DNA of 64,000 nt from Pseudomonas peli (GCF_900099645.1 NZ_FMTL01000001.1:1054001-1118000); one strand, 5' to 3'. Numbered from the stretch's first letter, positions 29,907 through 39,564 are shown. Program-made: numbers and translations. The notes: generated from the letters alone by a model not told the origin.

Positions 29907-30194
29907 GATGACCTTGGTTCTGGGTTGAAACGAAAGAGAAGCCGCCAACTGATGCGTGTAGCCTGAGGCTAAACGGCGGGGACGGAGCCGCCAGGCGCTA
30001 CCTGCGCAGCATCCTGTTCATATAGCCACGCGCGCGTGCGGCAAAGCTACCGGAATGCGCCGAGCAGGGCAAACGACGCTCGTCGGCGGCGCTGGCACTT
30101 TGCCACGGTTATGGCATGCTAGCCGCCCCCTGCCTGCCGGCCATTCTGCGCCCCAGGAACCGTCATCGCCGCCCAGCCGCCAGGATGTAGGTCT

Positions 30195-33100
30195 TTGCCA
30201 ACAGTCACGCCCCCAATCACACCGCGAACTCCCGGCGCGCCGCCGGCTGCGACGATGCGTGGGCCGACCCGTGGCGCACTGGTGGTGTTGGTGCTGAGCA
30301 TGTTGGTGCTGCTGCTCTGGCAACTGCGCCAGGAGTCCCAGCAACTGCTCGACAACCAGCGGCAACTGGGCCTGGCCTACAGTTCGCAATTGGCCAACCA
30401 CCTCAATTTGAACATGGCGCTGAAAGCCAGTGCCGGCCAGGCGCTGCTGCAGCCCCATGTGCTGCCGCCAAACAACCCGGATGAGCTGGAAGAACTGCTG
30501 CACACGCTGCGCGGCGTATTCCCGACGCTGCGCAGCCTGGCCTGGCTGAATGCCGAGGGCCGCATCATCGCTGACAGCCATGCGCCCACCGACGACACGT
30601 TGTACCTCGAAGAGTTGCTGCAACGGGGTGGCCGTGACAGTTTCTTTTATACCTTCAGTGCCAACGAGCATGGGCGTATCTACCTGCTGCTGCGGCATAA
30701 CCCCGACAGCACGGCCAGCGGGTTCTGGATATTGCGCCTGACCAACCAGGCACTGACCGGTTGGCTGAATGAACACCATCAAAGCCAACATCACTGGCTA
30801 CTGGAAGACCGCAATGCTCAGCGGGTGATTGCCAGCAACGTGGCACAAGGCATTCAAAATGCAGCCGTCGCGCCGCCCGTGACGGCGGAAAACCTCGACC
30901 AGAGCATGTTGGAAACCCCACTCAAAGGCAGCGACTGGCAACTGCGGGCGCTGTTCAACGAGCGCAAGTTGCGCGCCCAACAGCTGCCGCAGCAGGCCAG
31001 CAAGCTGCTGCTGTTTATTCTCTGCGCCACCCTCACGCTGTTGGCGCTGTACCGCCTGCTAAATGAACAACGCAACCTGCACGCACTGAATACCGCTTCA
31101 CGACGCTCATTGCAGCAAGCAGCCAGCGTACTCGGCGCCATCGAAGAACGCGTGCTGGTCACCGACAGCAGCGGCCAATTGCAGTACCTCAACCCGCAAG
31201 CGGAAGCGATGTTCGGGTTGAGCAACGATGAGGCGCGTGATTGGCACCTACTGAAACTGCTGCCACGCCTCGACCCGCTGCTGCTGCACGACACCGCGCT
31301 GCACAACGACCTTGGCCCGGACCTGGTAGAAATTCAGCAGAACGGCGTCACTCATCTGTATGACATCAGCCGCAGCGACTTAAGCGAAGACAACAAGCGC
31401 ACCGGCTTTGTCTGGGTGCTGCGCGATGTCACCGAAGAACAGCACGCCTCGCACGTGCTGCAGGAAACCCGCAGACGCTATCAGGACATCTTCGATGGCA
31501 CCGGCACCGCCCTTTGCGTGCTCGACCTGGCTGAGTTACAGCGCTACCTGCAACAACAGCAACTGCGCGACATGGCCAGCCTGCAGCGCTGGCTGGACGT
31601 CGACCCGCAACATCACATTGAGCTGTGCCAGCGCCTACGCCTGACGGAAACCAATCAGGTGGCCCTGCAACTCCTCGGTGTCGACTCCAACCAGCAGGCC
31701 TGGCAACACTTGTTCAATAGCGGCCCGCTGCGCCCAGAAGGCTTCCGCATGCAGCTGCTCAGTGTTCTGCTCAGCGGTAGCGGTCAGCTAGAAATGGAGC
31801 GCCAGATCACCACGCCACAAGGGTATGAGCGCCACTTGTGGTTATTGATGCGCCTGCCGGAGAGTATCGACGACCTGCAGGCCGTGACCCTCAGCATCAG
31901 CGATATCACCAACCGCAAACGCATCGAAACGTCACTGATCGAGCGTGAGCGCTTCTGGTCCGATGTGGTCAACGCAGTACCTGACACCATCTATGTGCAC
32001 GACATCGCCGGCAAGCGGGTGATGTACAGCAACAACCACCTCGGCCCGCAGCTGGGCTACAGCAAGGCGGAAATGCGTGCCCTCGGTGATCGGCTGTGGG
32101 AAAAGATCCTGCATCCCGACGATGTCGAGTTGTACCAACGCATGCGCAATATCCAGCAGGTATTGGGCAATGGCCTGTTGATGCAGTTCGAGTTGCGCTG
32201 GCGGCACCGCGATGGCAGCTGGCACTGGTTCGATATCCGCGAGCAGGCCTTGGCGCGCGATGCCAAGGGCCGGGTCAGCCGATTGATTGGCGTGGCCAAG
32301 GACATCACCGAACAGATCACCCACAGCGAGTCCTTGCGCACCAGCGAGCAACGCTATCGCCTGCTGGCGGAAAGCATCAGCGACGTGATTTTCTCGACCG
32401 ACGCCCAGCTGCAACTCAACTATGTCAGCCCATCGGTGATGCCGGTGCTCGGCTATGACAGCGAGTGGGCGCTGGCCAACGGCTTCCAGAGTTTGGCCAC
32501 CAACCCGCGTCAGCTCAGCGGTTTCTACGCCCTGCTCGACCGCGTGCGCAACGCCCTCGGTGACCCGCAGCGCCTGGCCGAACTGCGTGCCGAATTTCTG
32601 CCGCAACTGTTCGTCTTTGACGCCTTGCGTGCGGATGGCCAGAAAATCCCCGTGGAACTGCGCCTGGTGCCGATGTGGGATGACAGCGGCCGTTTCGAAG
32701 GTTTGTTGGGCGTTGGCCGCGACATCAGCCTGCAGCGCCGCGCCGAAAAAGACCTGCGCATGGCCGCCACGGTATTCGAGCACTCCACAGCGGCCATTCT
32801 GGTCACTGACCCGGCGGGCTATATCGTCCAGGTCAACAACGCCTTCAGCCGGGTCAGCGGCTACAGCTCCAAGCAGATTCTTGACCAGCTGCCGAGCGTA
32901 TTGACCGCCGACACTCAGCAAGCCAGCCATCTGGCCTATGTGATCAAACAGCTCAACCAGCAAGGCAGCTGGGAGGGCGAGGTGTGGCTCAAGCGCAAGA
33001 ATGGTGAGAAATTCCCGGCCTGGGTCGGCATCACTGCGGTCAAGGACGATGAAGGCGACCTGGTCAGCTACGTGTGCTTCTTCAGCGATATCAGCGAGCG

Positions 33101-34442
33101 CAAGGCTAGCGAGCAGCGTATCCACCGCCTAGCGTATTACGACGCCCTGACCCAGCTGCCCAACCGCACGCTGTTCCAGGATCGCCTGCACAGTGCCCTG
33201 CAGCACGGTGAGCGGCATCAGGAGTGGGTGGTGCTGATGTTCCTCGATCTCGACCGCTTCAAGCCGATCAACGACTCCCTAGGTCATGCCGCCGGCGACC
33301 GCATGCTCAAGGAAGTCGCCGTGCGCCTGCGCGCCTGCGTGGACAGCGACGACACCGTGGCGCGCATGGGCGGCGACGAGTTCACCTTACTGCTGCAATC
33401 CCAGGCGCAGCGTGAAGGAGCACTGACCCGCGCAATCCACGTTGGCGAGCAGATTCTTGCCAGCCTGGCGCAGCCGTTTATCCTCGAAGGCCGCGAGTTC
33501 TTCGTTACCGCCAGTATCGGTATCGCCCTGAGTCCGCAGGATGGCAACGAGCTGAGCCAGTTGATGAAGAACGCCGATACGGCGATGTACCACGCCAAGG
33601 AACGCGGCAAAAACAACTTCCAGTTCTACCAGGCCGACATGAACGCCAGCGCCCTACAGCGCCTGGAGCTGGAAAGCGACCTGCGCCACGCCCTCGAACA
33701 GGGCGAGTTCAAGCTGTTCTACCAACCGCAATTCTCCGGCGATGGCAAACGCCTGACTGGCGCCGAAGCGCTGTTGCGCTGGCAGCATCCACAGCGCGGC
33801 CTGGTGCCGCCCAGTGACTTTATTCCGGTACTCGAAGAACTGGGCCTGGTGGTCCAGGTTGGCGACTGGGTGCTGCGCGAGTCGTGTAGGCAACTGGCCG
33901 AATGGCACGAGGCGAAGATTCGTGTGCCGAAGATTTCGGTCAACCTCTCGGCACGCCAGTTTGCCGAAGGCGACCTGCATCAGCGGATTGCACAGATCCT
34001 TGAGCAGAGCGGTGTTCCCGCCGCCTGCCTGGAGCTGGAACTGACCGAAAGCATCCTGATGGAAGATGTGGCCAATGCCATGCAAACCCTGAGCAGCTTG
34101 AAGCAGCTGGGGGTGTTTATCGCCATCGACGATTTCGGCACCGGCTACAGCTCACTGAACTACCTCAAACAATTCCCGATCGACGTGCTGAAGATCGACC
34201 GCAGCTTTGTCGACGGCCTGCCGCATGGCGAACAGGACGGACAAATCGCGCGCGCGATCATCGCCATGGCCCACAGCCTGAACCTCACGGTAATCGCCGA
34301 AGGTGTGGAAACCCTGGCCCAGCTGGATTTCCTGCGCGGCCACGACTGCGACGAAGTGCAGGGATTCCTACTGGGCAGACCAATGCCGGCCCACCAGTTC
34401 ACCGCGCTGTTTACCGGCACCGCCCTGTTTATGCTGAGCTGA
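30195..34442 (+). CDS. morA: Membrane c-di-GMP enzyme MorA (PAS-GGDEF-EAL)
   Basis: A 1415-residue protein, the length I remember for P. aeruginosa MorA (PA4601), and located before glyA as there. A membrane helix at about 28-42 and a second at about 273-290 enclose a periplasmic domain. Several PAS domains follow (e.g. DSSGQLQYLNPQAEAMFG; IVQVNNAFSRVSGYSS). The GGDEF motif is at 1059-1063 and EAL at 1191. The EAL set (NLSARQF, ELTES, DDFGTGYSSL, KIDRSF, AEGVE, QGFLLGRP) looks catalytic; a canonical RxxD I-site before GGDEF is absent. It should make and break c-di-GMP and thereby control motility and biofilm. The start is TTG 30195; ATG 30255 is an alternative. Confidence 0.93.
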   Translation: MPTVTPPITPRTPGAPPAATMRGPTRGALVVLVLSMLVLLLWQLRQESQQLLDNQRQLGLAYSSQLANHLNLNMALKASAGQALLQPHVLPPNNPDELEELLHTLRGVFPTLRSLAWLNAEGRIIADSHAPTDDTLYLEELLQRGGRDSFFYTFSANEHGRIYLLLRHNPDSTASGFWILRLTNQALTGWLNEHHQSQHHWLLEDRNAQRVIASNVAQGIQNAAVAPPVTAENLDQSMLETPLKGSDWQLRALFNERKLRAQQLPQQASKLLLFILCATLTLLALYRLLNEQRNLHALNTASRRSLQQAASVLGAIEERVLVTDSSGQLQYLNPQAEAMFGLSNDEARDWHLLKLLPRLDPLLLHDTALHNDLGPDLVEIQQNGVTHLYDISRSDLSEDNKRTGFVWVLRDVTEEQHASHVLQETRRRYQDIFDGTGTALCVLDLAELQRYLQQQQLRDMASLQRWLDVDPQHHIELCQRLRLTETNQVALQLLGVDSNQQAWQHLFNSGPLRPEGFRMQLLSVLLSGSGQLEMERQITTPQGYERHLWLLMRLPESIDDLQAVTLSISDITNRKRIETSLIERERFWSDVVNAVPDTIYVHDIAGKRVMYSNNHLGPQLGYSKAEMRALGDRLWEKILHPDDVELYQRMRNIQQVLGNGLLMQFELRWRHRDGSWHWFDIREQALARDAKGRVSRLIGVAKDITEQITHSESLRTSEQRYRLLAESISDVIFSTDAQLQLNYVSPSVMPVLGYDSEWALANGFQSLATNPRQLSGFYALLDRVRNALGDPQRLAELRAEFLPQLFVFDALRADGQKIPVELRLVPMWDDSGRFEGLLGVGRDISLQRRAEKDLRMAATVFEHSTAAILVTDPAGYIVQVNNAFSRVSGYSSKQILDQLPSVLTADTQQASHLAYVIKQLNQQGSWEGEVWLKRKNGEKFPAWVGITAVKDDEGDLVSYVCFFSDISERKASEQRIHRLAYYDALTQLPNRTLFQDRLHSALQHGERHQEWVVLMFLDLDRFKPINDSLGHAAGDRMLKEVAVRLRACVDSDDTVARMGGDEFTLLLQSQAQREGALTRAIHVGEQILASLAQPFILEGREFFVTASIGIALSPQDGNELSQLMKNADTAMYHAKERGKNNFQFYQADMNASALQRLELESDLRHALEQGEFKLFYQPQFSGDGKRLTGAEALLRWQHPQRGLVPPSDFIPVLEELGLVVQVGDWVLRESCRQLAEWHEAKIRVPKISVNLSARQFAEGDLHQRIAQILEQSGVPAACLELELTESILMEDVANAMQTLSSLKQLGVFIAIDDFGTGYSSLNYLKQFPIDVLKIDRSFVDGLPHGEQDGQIARAIIAMAHSLNLTVIAEGVETLAQLDFLRGHDCDEVQGFLLGRPMPAHQFTALFTGTALFMLS

Positions 34443-34567
34443 ATCGCCGGCGTGCATGAGCCCCGCTTGTCCGTCAGATGACCACGCTTCATATGCCTGT
34501 TTAGTGCGGATGAGGTAGAATTCGCCCCCTCTTTCTACCGCCCAGCTGATTTTCTCAGGGGAATGCT

Positions 34568-35821
34568 ATGTTCAGCCGTGATTTGACTATCGCCCGTTAT
34601 GACGCCGAATTGTTTGCCGCGATGGAGCAAGAAGCCCAGCGCCAGGAACATCACATCGAGCTGATCGCCTCGGAGAACTACACCAGCCCAGCGGTGATGG
34701 AAGCCCAGGGTTCGGTACTGACCAACAAGTACGCTGAAGGCTATCCAGGCAAGCGTTACTACGGCGGTTGCGAATACGTCGACATCGTTGAGCAGCTGGC
34801 CATCGACCGCGCCAAGGAGCTGTTCGGCGCCGATTACGCCAACGTCCAGCCGCACTCCGGCTCGCAAGCCAACAGCGCCGTGTATTTGGCCCTGCTGGAA
34901 ACCGGTGACACCGTACTGGGCATGAGCCTGGCACACGGCGGCCACCTGACCCACGGCGCCAGCGTCAGCTTCTCCGGCAAAATGTACAACGCCGTGCAGT
35001 ACGGCATCACCGATGCCGGCCTTATCGACTACGACGAAGTTGAGCGCCTGGCTGTTGAACACAAGCCGAAGATGATCATTGCCGGCTTCAGCGCCTACTC
35101 GCAGGTGCTGGACTTCCCACGCTTCCGCGCCATCGCCGATAAAGTGGGCGCTTACCTGTTCGTCGACATGGCACACGTGGCCGGTCTGGTGGCTGCGGGT
35201 GTGTACCCGAACCCAGTGCCGTTCGCCGACGTGGTTACCACCACCACTCACAAAACTCTGCGCGGCCCGCGCGGCGGTCTGATCCTGGCTCGCGCCAACG
35301 AAGCGCTGGAGAAGAAATTCAACTCCGCGGTATTCCCAGGCGGCCAAGGCGGCCCGCTGGAGCACGTTATCGCCGCCAAGGCCGTGTGCTTCAAGGAAGC
35401 CCTGCAGCCTGAGTTCAAGACCTACCAGCAGCAAGTGATCAAGAACGCCCAGGCCATGGCCAGCGTGTTTATCGAGAACGGCTACGACGTGGTCTCCGGC
35501 GGTACTGAGAACCACCTGTTCCTGCTCAGCCTGATCAAGCAGGACATCACCGGTAAAGATGCCGACGCCGCTCTGGGTCGCGCCTTTATCACCGTGAACA
35601 AGAACAGCGTGCCGAACGACCCACGTTCGCCGTTCGTCACCTCCGGCCTGCGCATCGGCACCCCAGCCGTGACCACCCGCGGTTTCAAGGAAGACGAGTG
35701 CCGCGCACTGGCTGGCTGGATCTGCGAGATCCTCGCCAATCTGGGCGACGAATCGGTCGAAGCGCGCGTGCGCGAGCAAGTCAAAGCGGTCTGCGCCAAG
35801 TTCCCGGTTTACGGCAACTAA
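34568..35821 (+). CDS. glyA: Serine hydroxymethyltransferase
   Basis: A 417-residue PLP enzyme converting serine and tetrahydrofolate to glycine and 5,10-methylene-THF. The N-terminus [19 protein letters not shown] and the [19 protein letters not shown] stretch are typical, and the PLP lysine is in [24 protein letters not shown] ribosome site lies just before the ATG. It is placed between morA and mapZ, as in P. aeruginosa (glyA3 there). Confidence 0.98.
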   Translation: MFSRDLTIARYDAELFAAMEQEAQRQEHHIELIASENYTSPAVMEAQGSVLTNKYAEGYPGKRYYGGCEYVDIVEQLAIDRAKELFGADYANVQPHSGSQANSAVYLALLETGDTVLGMSLAHGGHLTHGASVSFSGKMYNAVQYGITDAGLIDYDEVERLAVEHKPKMIIAGFSAYSQVLDFPRFRAIADKVGAYLFVDMAHVAGLVAAGVYPNPVPFADVVTTTTHKTLRGPRGGLILARANEALEKKFNSAVFPGGQGGPLEHVIAAKAVCFKEALQPEFKTYQQQVIKNAQAMASVFIENGYDVVSGGTENHLFLLSLIKQDITGKDADAALGRAFITVNKNSVPNDPRSPFVTSGLRIGTPAVTTRGFKEDECRALAGWICEILANLGDESVEARVREQVKAVCAKFPVYGN

Positions 35822-35837
35822 ACATCGGCTGCTGCTG

Positions 35838-35865
35838 AAAAGCCCGCCTCCTGGCGGGCTTTTTT
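35838..35865 (+). terminator. Terminator of glyA
   Basis: AAAAGCCCGCC and GGCGGGCTTTTTT arms around TCCT, 16 bp after the glyA stop. Confidence 0.9.
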
Positions 35866-35957
35866 ATACCTGCCGAACCACCCTCAGCAGCGATAAAACC
35901 AAGCCAGCGGCAGCAGCCTTGGCTATAGTGGATAAAACCTCGCAGGAGTTTCTTTGC

Positions 35958-36329
35958 ATGAGCGAAACAGCCAATGAGCGTCGGCGCTTTCACCGCATCG
36001 CTTTCGACGCCCCCACCGAGATCGTGCAAGGGGAACGACGCTGGGCGGTCGAACTGCATGACGTGTCGCTGAAAGGTCTGTTAATCAAGCGTCCAAACGG
36101 CTGGAATGGCGACCCTAATCAGCCATTCGAGGCCAACATCCAACTGGCCGATGACACCCGTGTGCGGATGGAAGTGGTGCTGACACGTACTCAGTCTGAC
36201 CTGCTCGGTTTTGTCTGCCGGCATATCGACCTCGACTCGATCAGCCACCTGCGCCGCCTGGTGGAGCTCAACCTCGGTGATGACAGCCTGCTGGAACGCG
36301 AACTCGCCGCCCTCGGCGAAGACGAATAA
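35958..36329 (+). CDS. mapZ: PilZ-domain c-di-GMP receptor MapZ
   Basis: A 123-residue single PilZ domain. The c-di-GMP-binding RRxxR is at 9-13 ([13 protein letters not shown]) and the second motif is DVSLKG. Sequence and place (just before radA) match P. aeruginosa PA4608/MapZ, which binds the chemotaxis methyltransferase CheR1 when loaded with c-di-GMP and so alters flagellar switching. The [21 protein letters not shown]-terminus is a strong match from memory. The start at 35958 has GGAG 11 bp upstream; a longer in-frame start at 35919 was rejected. Confidence 0.92.
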   Translation: MSETANERRRFHRIAFDAPTEIVQGERRWAVELHDVSLKGLLIKRPNGWNGDPNQPFEANIQLADDTRVRMEVVLTRTQSDLLGFVCRHIDLDSISHLRRLVELNLGDDSLLERELAALGEDE

Positions 36330-36355
36330 AAAAGGAGGCCTCGGCCTCCTTTTTT
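36328..36355 (+). terminator. Terminator of mapZ
   Basis: AAAAAAGGAGGCC and GGCCTCCTTTTTT arms around TC, overlapping the mapZ stop codon. It is symmetrical, so it may also stop transcription coming from radA. Confidence 0.9.
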
Positions 36356-36376
36356 CATCCTGCCTGAGCAGATTTA

Positions 36377-36574
36377 GAACGTGTTTACGATTTCGCGAGC
36401 TAGAGCCAGACAAGGCAAAAACAGCCGAGAAACGCAGCGCAGCGGAGTAACAGCCAACGGCTGACCCGCAGGCTGAGCGAAGCGAATCACGCGCAGTTTA
36501 CGAGCTGTAAATGAGCATTCCGAGGCTGTTTTTAACACCGGATGGTCGACGCGCAGCAGATCGTAAACAGGTTC
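36377..36574 (-). repeat. Dispersed palindromic repeat, copy 2 (longest)
   Basis: A 198-bp member of the family also at 14.6 and 61.8 kb. It is bounded by 15-bp inverted ends (GAACGTGTTTACGAT and ATCGTAAACAGGTTC, one mismatch). Inside are TCGCGAGCTAGAGC, the arm GGCAAAAACAGCC, an extra segment of about 59 bp containing the hairpin CAGCC-AAC-GGCTG, the hairpin TTTAC-GAGCT-GTAAA, and GGCTGTTTTTAACAC. Its right end touches the radA stop codon. Confidence 0.85.
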
Positions 36575-37939
36575 TTACTCGAACAACGCATCCAGCGCTT
36601 GCTCCAGGCGCGTAACGGCAATCACCTGCAACCCTGGCGGCGGATCTTTTGGCGCATTGCCCTTGGGCACAATGGCGCGCTTGAAGCCGTGTTTGGCCGC
36701 CTCCTTCAAGCGCTCCTGACCACTGGGCACTGGACGAATCTCGCCGGACAGGCCGACCTCGCCAAACACCAGTAAGTCATGCGGCAGCGGCTTGTTACGC
36801 AGGCTGGAAATGACTGCAGCCATCAGCGCCAGATCGGACGCGGTTTCCAGCACCTTGACCCCGCCCACCACGTTGAGAAACACGTCCTGGTCATAGGTAG
36901 GGATGCCGCCATGCCGATGCAATACGGCTAGCAACATGGCCAAGCGGTTCTGATCCAGGCCCAGGGTGACGCGGCGCGGGTTGGCCATATGGCTGGTGTC
37001 GACCAGCGCCTGCACCTCCACGAGCATCGGCCGGGTGCCTTCCCAGGTGGCCATCACCACGCTGCCGGGCACTTCTTCCTGGGCCCGGGTGAGGAAGATC
37101 GCCGAAGGATTGGTGACCTCTTTCAGGCCCTTGTCGGTCATGCCGAATACGCCCAGCTCGTTGATCGCGCCAAAGCGGTTCTTCACCGCGCGCAGCAGGC
37201 GCAGGCGGCCATCGGACTCGCCCTCGAAATACAGCACGGTATCGACCATATGCTCAAGCACACGCGGTCCGGCCAGTGCGCCTTCCTTGGTCACGTGGCC
37301 GACCAGGAAAATCGCCGTGCCGCTCTGCTTGGCAAAGCGCACCAGCAACGCCGCACTTTCGCGCACCTGGGCAACGCCGCCAGGTGCCGACTGCAGCTGC
37401 TCGGTAAAGATGGTCTGGATCGAGTCGATCACCATCACCTTGGGCTTTTCCACCCGCGCGGTGGCGATGATGCTTTCAATGCAGGTTTCAGTCATCACCT
37501 TGAGCTTGTCTTCCGGTAAGCCCAGGCGGCGGGCGCGCATGGCCACCTGCTGCTGGGATTCCTCACCGGTGACATACAGCGCAGGAAAGCGCGTAGCGAT
37601 ATTGCACAGGGTCTGCAGCAGGATGGTCGACTTGCCGATGCCAGGGTCGCCGCCAATCAGCACCACCGACCCGTCTACCAGACCGCCGCCCAACACGCGA
37701 TCCAGCTCGCCAGAGGCCGTGGAGAAACGCGGCACCTCCTCGACGCTGACCTCGGCCAGGGTCTTGATCTGCACCTGATCACCCGCCCAACCGGCGCGGC
37801 CGCTGGGGGTGGCTGCGTTGGCTTCAAGCAGGGTTTCCACCAGGGTATTCCAGGCCCCGCATTCGCCGCACTGGCCGGCCCATTTCGGGAAGGTGGCGCC
37901 GCACTCGGTGCAGCCATACATGCGCTTGGCCTTGGCCAT
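36575..37939 (-). CDS. radA: DNA repair protein RadA/Sms
   Basis: A 454-residue RadA. The N-terminal zinc finger is CTECGATFPKWAGQCGECGAW, Walker A is GGDPGIGKST near residue 97, the RadA-specific KNRFGAINELGVFGM follows, and the C-terminus is a Lon-like inactive protease domain. It promotes branch migration and processing of recombination intermediates. It is convergent with mapZ. The last codon abuts the end of a dispersed repeat. Confidence 0.97.
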   Translation of the reverse strand: MAKAKRMYGCTECGATFPKWAGQCGECGAWNTLVETLLEANAATPSGRAGWAGDQVQIKTLAEVSVEEVPRFSTASGELDRVLGGGLVDGSVVLIGGDPGIGKSTILLQTLCNIATRFPALYVTGEESQQQVAMRARRLGLPEDKLKVMTETCIESIIATARVEKPKVMVIDSIQTIFTEQLQSAPGGVAQVRESAALLVRFAKQSGTAIFLVGHVTKEGALAGPRVLEHMVDTVLYFEGESDGRLRLLRAVKNRFGAINELGVFGMTDKGLKEVTNPSAIFLTRAQEEVPGSVVMATWEGTRPMLVEVQALVDTSHMANPRRVTLGLDQNRLAMLLAVLHRHGGIPTYDQDVFLNVVGGVKVLETASDLALMAAVISSLRNKPLPHDLLVFGEVGLSGEIRPVPSGQERLKEAAKHGFKRAIVPKGNAPKDPPPGLQVIAVTRLEQALDALFE

Positions 37940-38007
37940 GCCGGACTCCTATAAACGCTGAGCCCGGATCATACGAAATAGCTGGATATATTTACAGTCC
38001 CGCGCAG

Positions 38008-38286
38008 CTATCCCTTGCAACCGTTACCACAGCCACAACATTGCCCGGCAGCTCGTTTCAGACGGCGCGCGAGATCATCCTTGAGGCCAACCCGCTCCTG
38101 CTTGAGGGCCAGCAGCGCCTCATCAGACAGCAGTTCGCTGCCCGCCTCGATCCGGCAGATGCGTTTATCGAGGGTTTCGTAGGTGTCCGCCAGGCGGGCG
38201 AAGTTGGCATCGCCAAGACGCAGCTCATGCAGCGCGCCGCGCAGTTCGGGGAAATCCTTGATCAGCGGATGGTGTTCAACGTGCAT
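38008..38286 (-). CDS. DUF465 (YdcH-like) protein with cysteine-rich tail
   Basis: A 92-residue protein of the DUF465/YdcH family: MHVEHHPLIKDFPELRGALHELRLGD..., a short helical hairpin with FARLADTYETLDKRICRIEAG and LKQERVGLKDDLARRLK. Unlike the neighbour at 38374, it ends in CCGCGNGCKG, four cysteines in eight residues, which could bind metal. The function of the family is unknown. The two genes are tandem on the minus strand downstream of the EAL gene's divergent promoter. Confidence 0.85.
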   Translation of the reverse strand: MHVEHHPLIKDFPELRGALHELRLGDANFARLADTYETLDKRICRIEAGSELLSDEALLALKQERVGLKDDLARRLKRAAGQCCGCGNGCKG

Positions 38287-38373
38287 GCGGGTAGCCCTCT
38301 GAGATAGTCACTGTTTGCAGACTATCCCTCGAACCGAGCCCCGCACTTGACCCGGATCAACGCAATACCGTTA

Positions 38374-38613
38374 TTACGCGCTGCTAAGGAAATCGGCCAA
38401 TTCATCCTTGAGACTGACGCGCTGCATCTTCAGGCCCAGCAGCAGCATCTCATCCATGGCCACCCGCCCGCTCTCCGCCTCATAGATGCGCTTATCCAGC
38501 TCTTCATACTCCTCGACCAAGCGAGCGAAATGCCCATTGCTGGACAGCAAGGTATGCAGCTGCGTCTTGAACTCGGGAAACTCGCGGTGCAGCGGATGAT
38601 GTTCCAGTGGCAT
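38374..38613 (-). CDS. DUF465 (YdcH-like) protein
   Basis: A 79-residue DUF465 family member: MPLEHHPLHREFPEFKTQLHTLLSSNGHFARLVEEYEELDKRIYEAE..., then LKMQRVSLKDELADFL. It is clearly a paralogue of the gene at 38008, which lies 87 bp downstream, but lacks the cysteine tail. The start at 38613 is chosen over an in-frame ATG at 38721 because the family begins with MxxEHHPL. Function unknown. Confidence 0.88.
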   Translation of the reverse strand: MPLEHHPLHREFPEFKTQLHTLLSSNGHFARLVEEYEELDKRIYEAESGRVAMDEMLLLGLKMQRVSLKDELADFLSSA

Positions 38614-38750
38614 AACGGCATCCTCGTGGCGGATTCCCCTTGAGCCTAGCCCAGTCGCGCGGGCTCTGCCGAAACGGTCCAGCTGCACGGATGGAGAGCG
38701 ACTTCTGCTATCTTTGCCCAAGCATCAGGAACCACTTACGAGAACAGGTT

Positions 38751-39497
38751 ATGAGTACGACATCAGGATGTTCGGCTTGCCGTGACGGCCAAGGGTTGGG
38801 ATTTCCCATCAGCATGGCCTTTCAGCCCATTATCAACCTGAGTACAGGCACCATATTCGCCCACGAAGCGCTGGTGCGGGGCAAAAACGGTGAGTCCGCT
38901 GGCAGCCTGCTGAGCAAGCTCAACGCGGATAATTTGTATCCGTTCGACCAAGCCTGCCGAATTACGGCCCTGGAATGGGCAGCCAAGCTGCAAGTGCCGG
39001 CCATGGTCTCGATCAACTTCATGCCCAACGCGGTGTACAAACCCGAGACCTGCATCCGCGCCACGCTGGAGGCCGCTTCGCGATTCAACTTCCCGCTGGA
39101 GCGGATCATCTTCGAGGTCACCGAACAGGAGCAGGTGCTGGATATCGACCACCTCACCGGCATTCTGCGCGCGTACCGCAAACAGGGCTTTATGACGGCG
39201 ATTGATGACTTCGGCGCGGGTTATGCAGGGCTCAATCTGCTGGCCGACTTTCAGCCTGACCTGATCAAGCTGGACATGCAGCTGATCCGCAATATCGAGC
39301 AAGACAGCGTGCGGCAGATCCTGGTCGAAGCGACCCTGCAGATGTGCCGCAAGCTGAATATCCGGGTGATTGCCGAGGGCATCGAAAGCATCGGTGAACT
39401 GCACGCATTACGCGACATGGGGGTGGAACTGTTCCAAGGCTACCTGCTGGCTAAACCTGCGTTCGAGTCGCTGCCCGAAGTCCATTACCCGGGCTGA
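38751..39497 (+). CDS. Stand-alone EAL domain c-di-GMP phosphodiesterase
   Basis: A 248-residue protein that is almost entirely an EAL domain. All usual catalytic residues are visible: HEALVRG, SINFMPN (Asn), FEVTEQE (Glu), IDDFGAGYAGL, LIKLDMQLI (Lys), IAEGIES and FQGYLLAKP (Gln), so hydrolysis of c-di-GMP is expected. The N-terminus has two close cysteines (SGCSACRDGQG), possibly a redox or metal site. ATG 38751 with AACAGG upstream is chosen rather than 38640. It is soluble, with no sensor domain. It lies near morA and mapZ. Confidence 0.88.
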   Translation: MSTTSGCSACRDGQGLGFPISMAFQPIINLSTGTIFAHEALVRGKNGESAGSLLSKLNADNLYPFDQACRITALEWAAKLQVPAMVSINFMPNAVYKPETCIRATLEAASRFNFPLERIIFEVTEQEQVLDIDHLTGILRAYRKQGFMTAIDDFGAGYAGLNLLADFQPDLIKLDMQLIRNIEQDSVRQILVEATLQMCRKLNIRVIAEGIESIGELHALRDMGVELFQGYLLAKPAFESLPEVHYPG

Positions 39498-39564
39498 TAA
39501 GTAGCTGGCAAACGGAGCGTGCTGGATTACACTCAGCGCAACCTCACCTACCAGGGAACGCAGC

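Noticed and set aside
31932..33125. A 397-residue minus-strand open frame
   Set aside because: Antisense shadow of the morA PAS region.
34535..35779. A 414-residue minus-strand open frame
   Set aside because: Antisense shadow of glyA.
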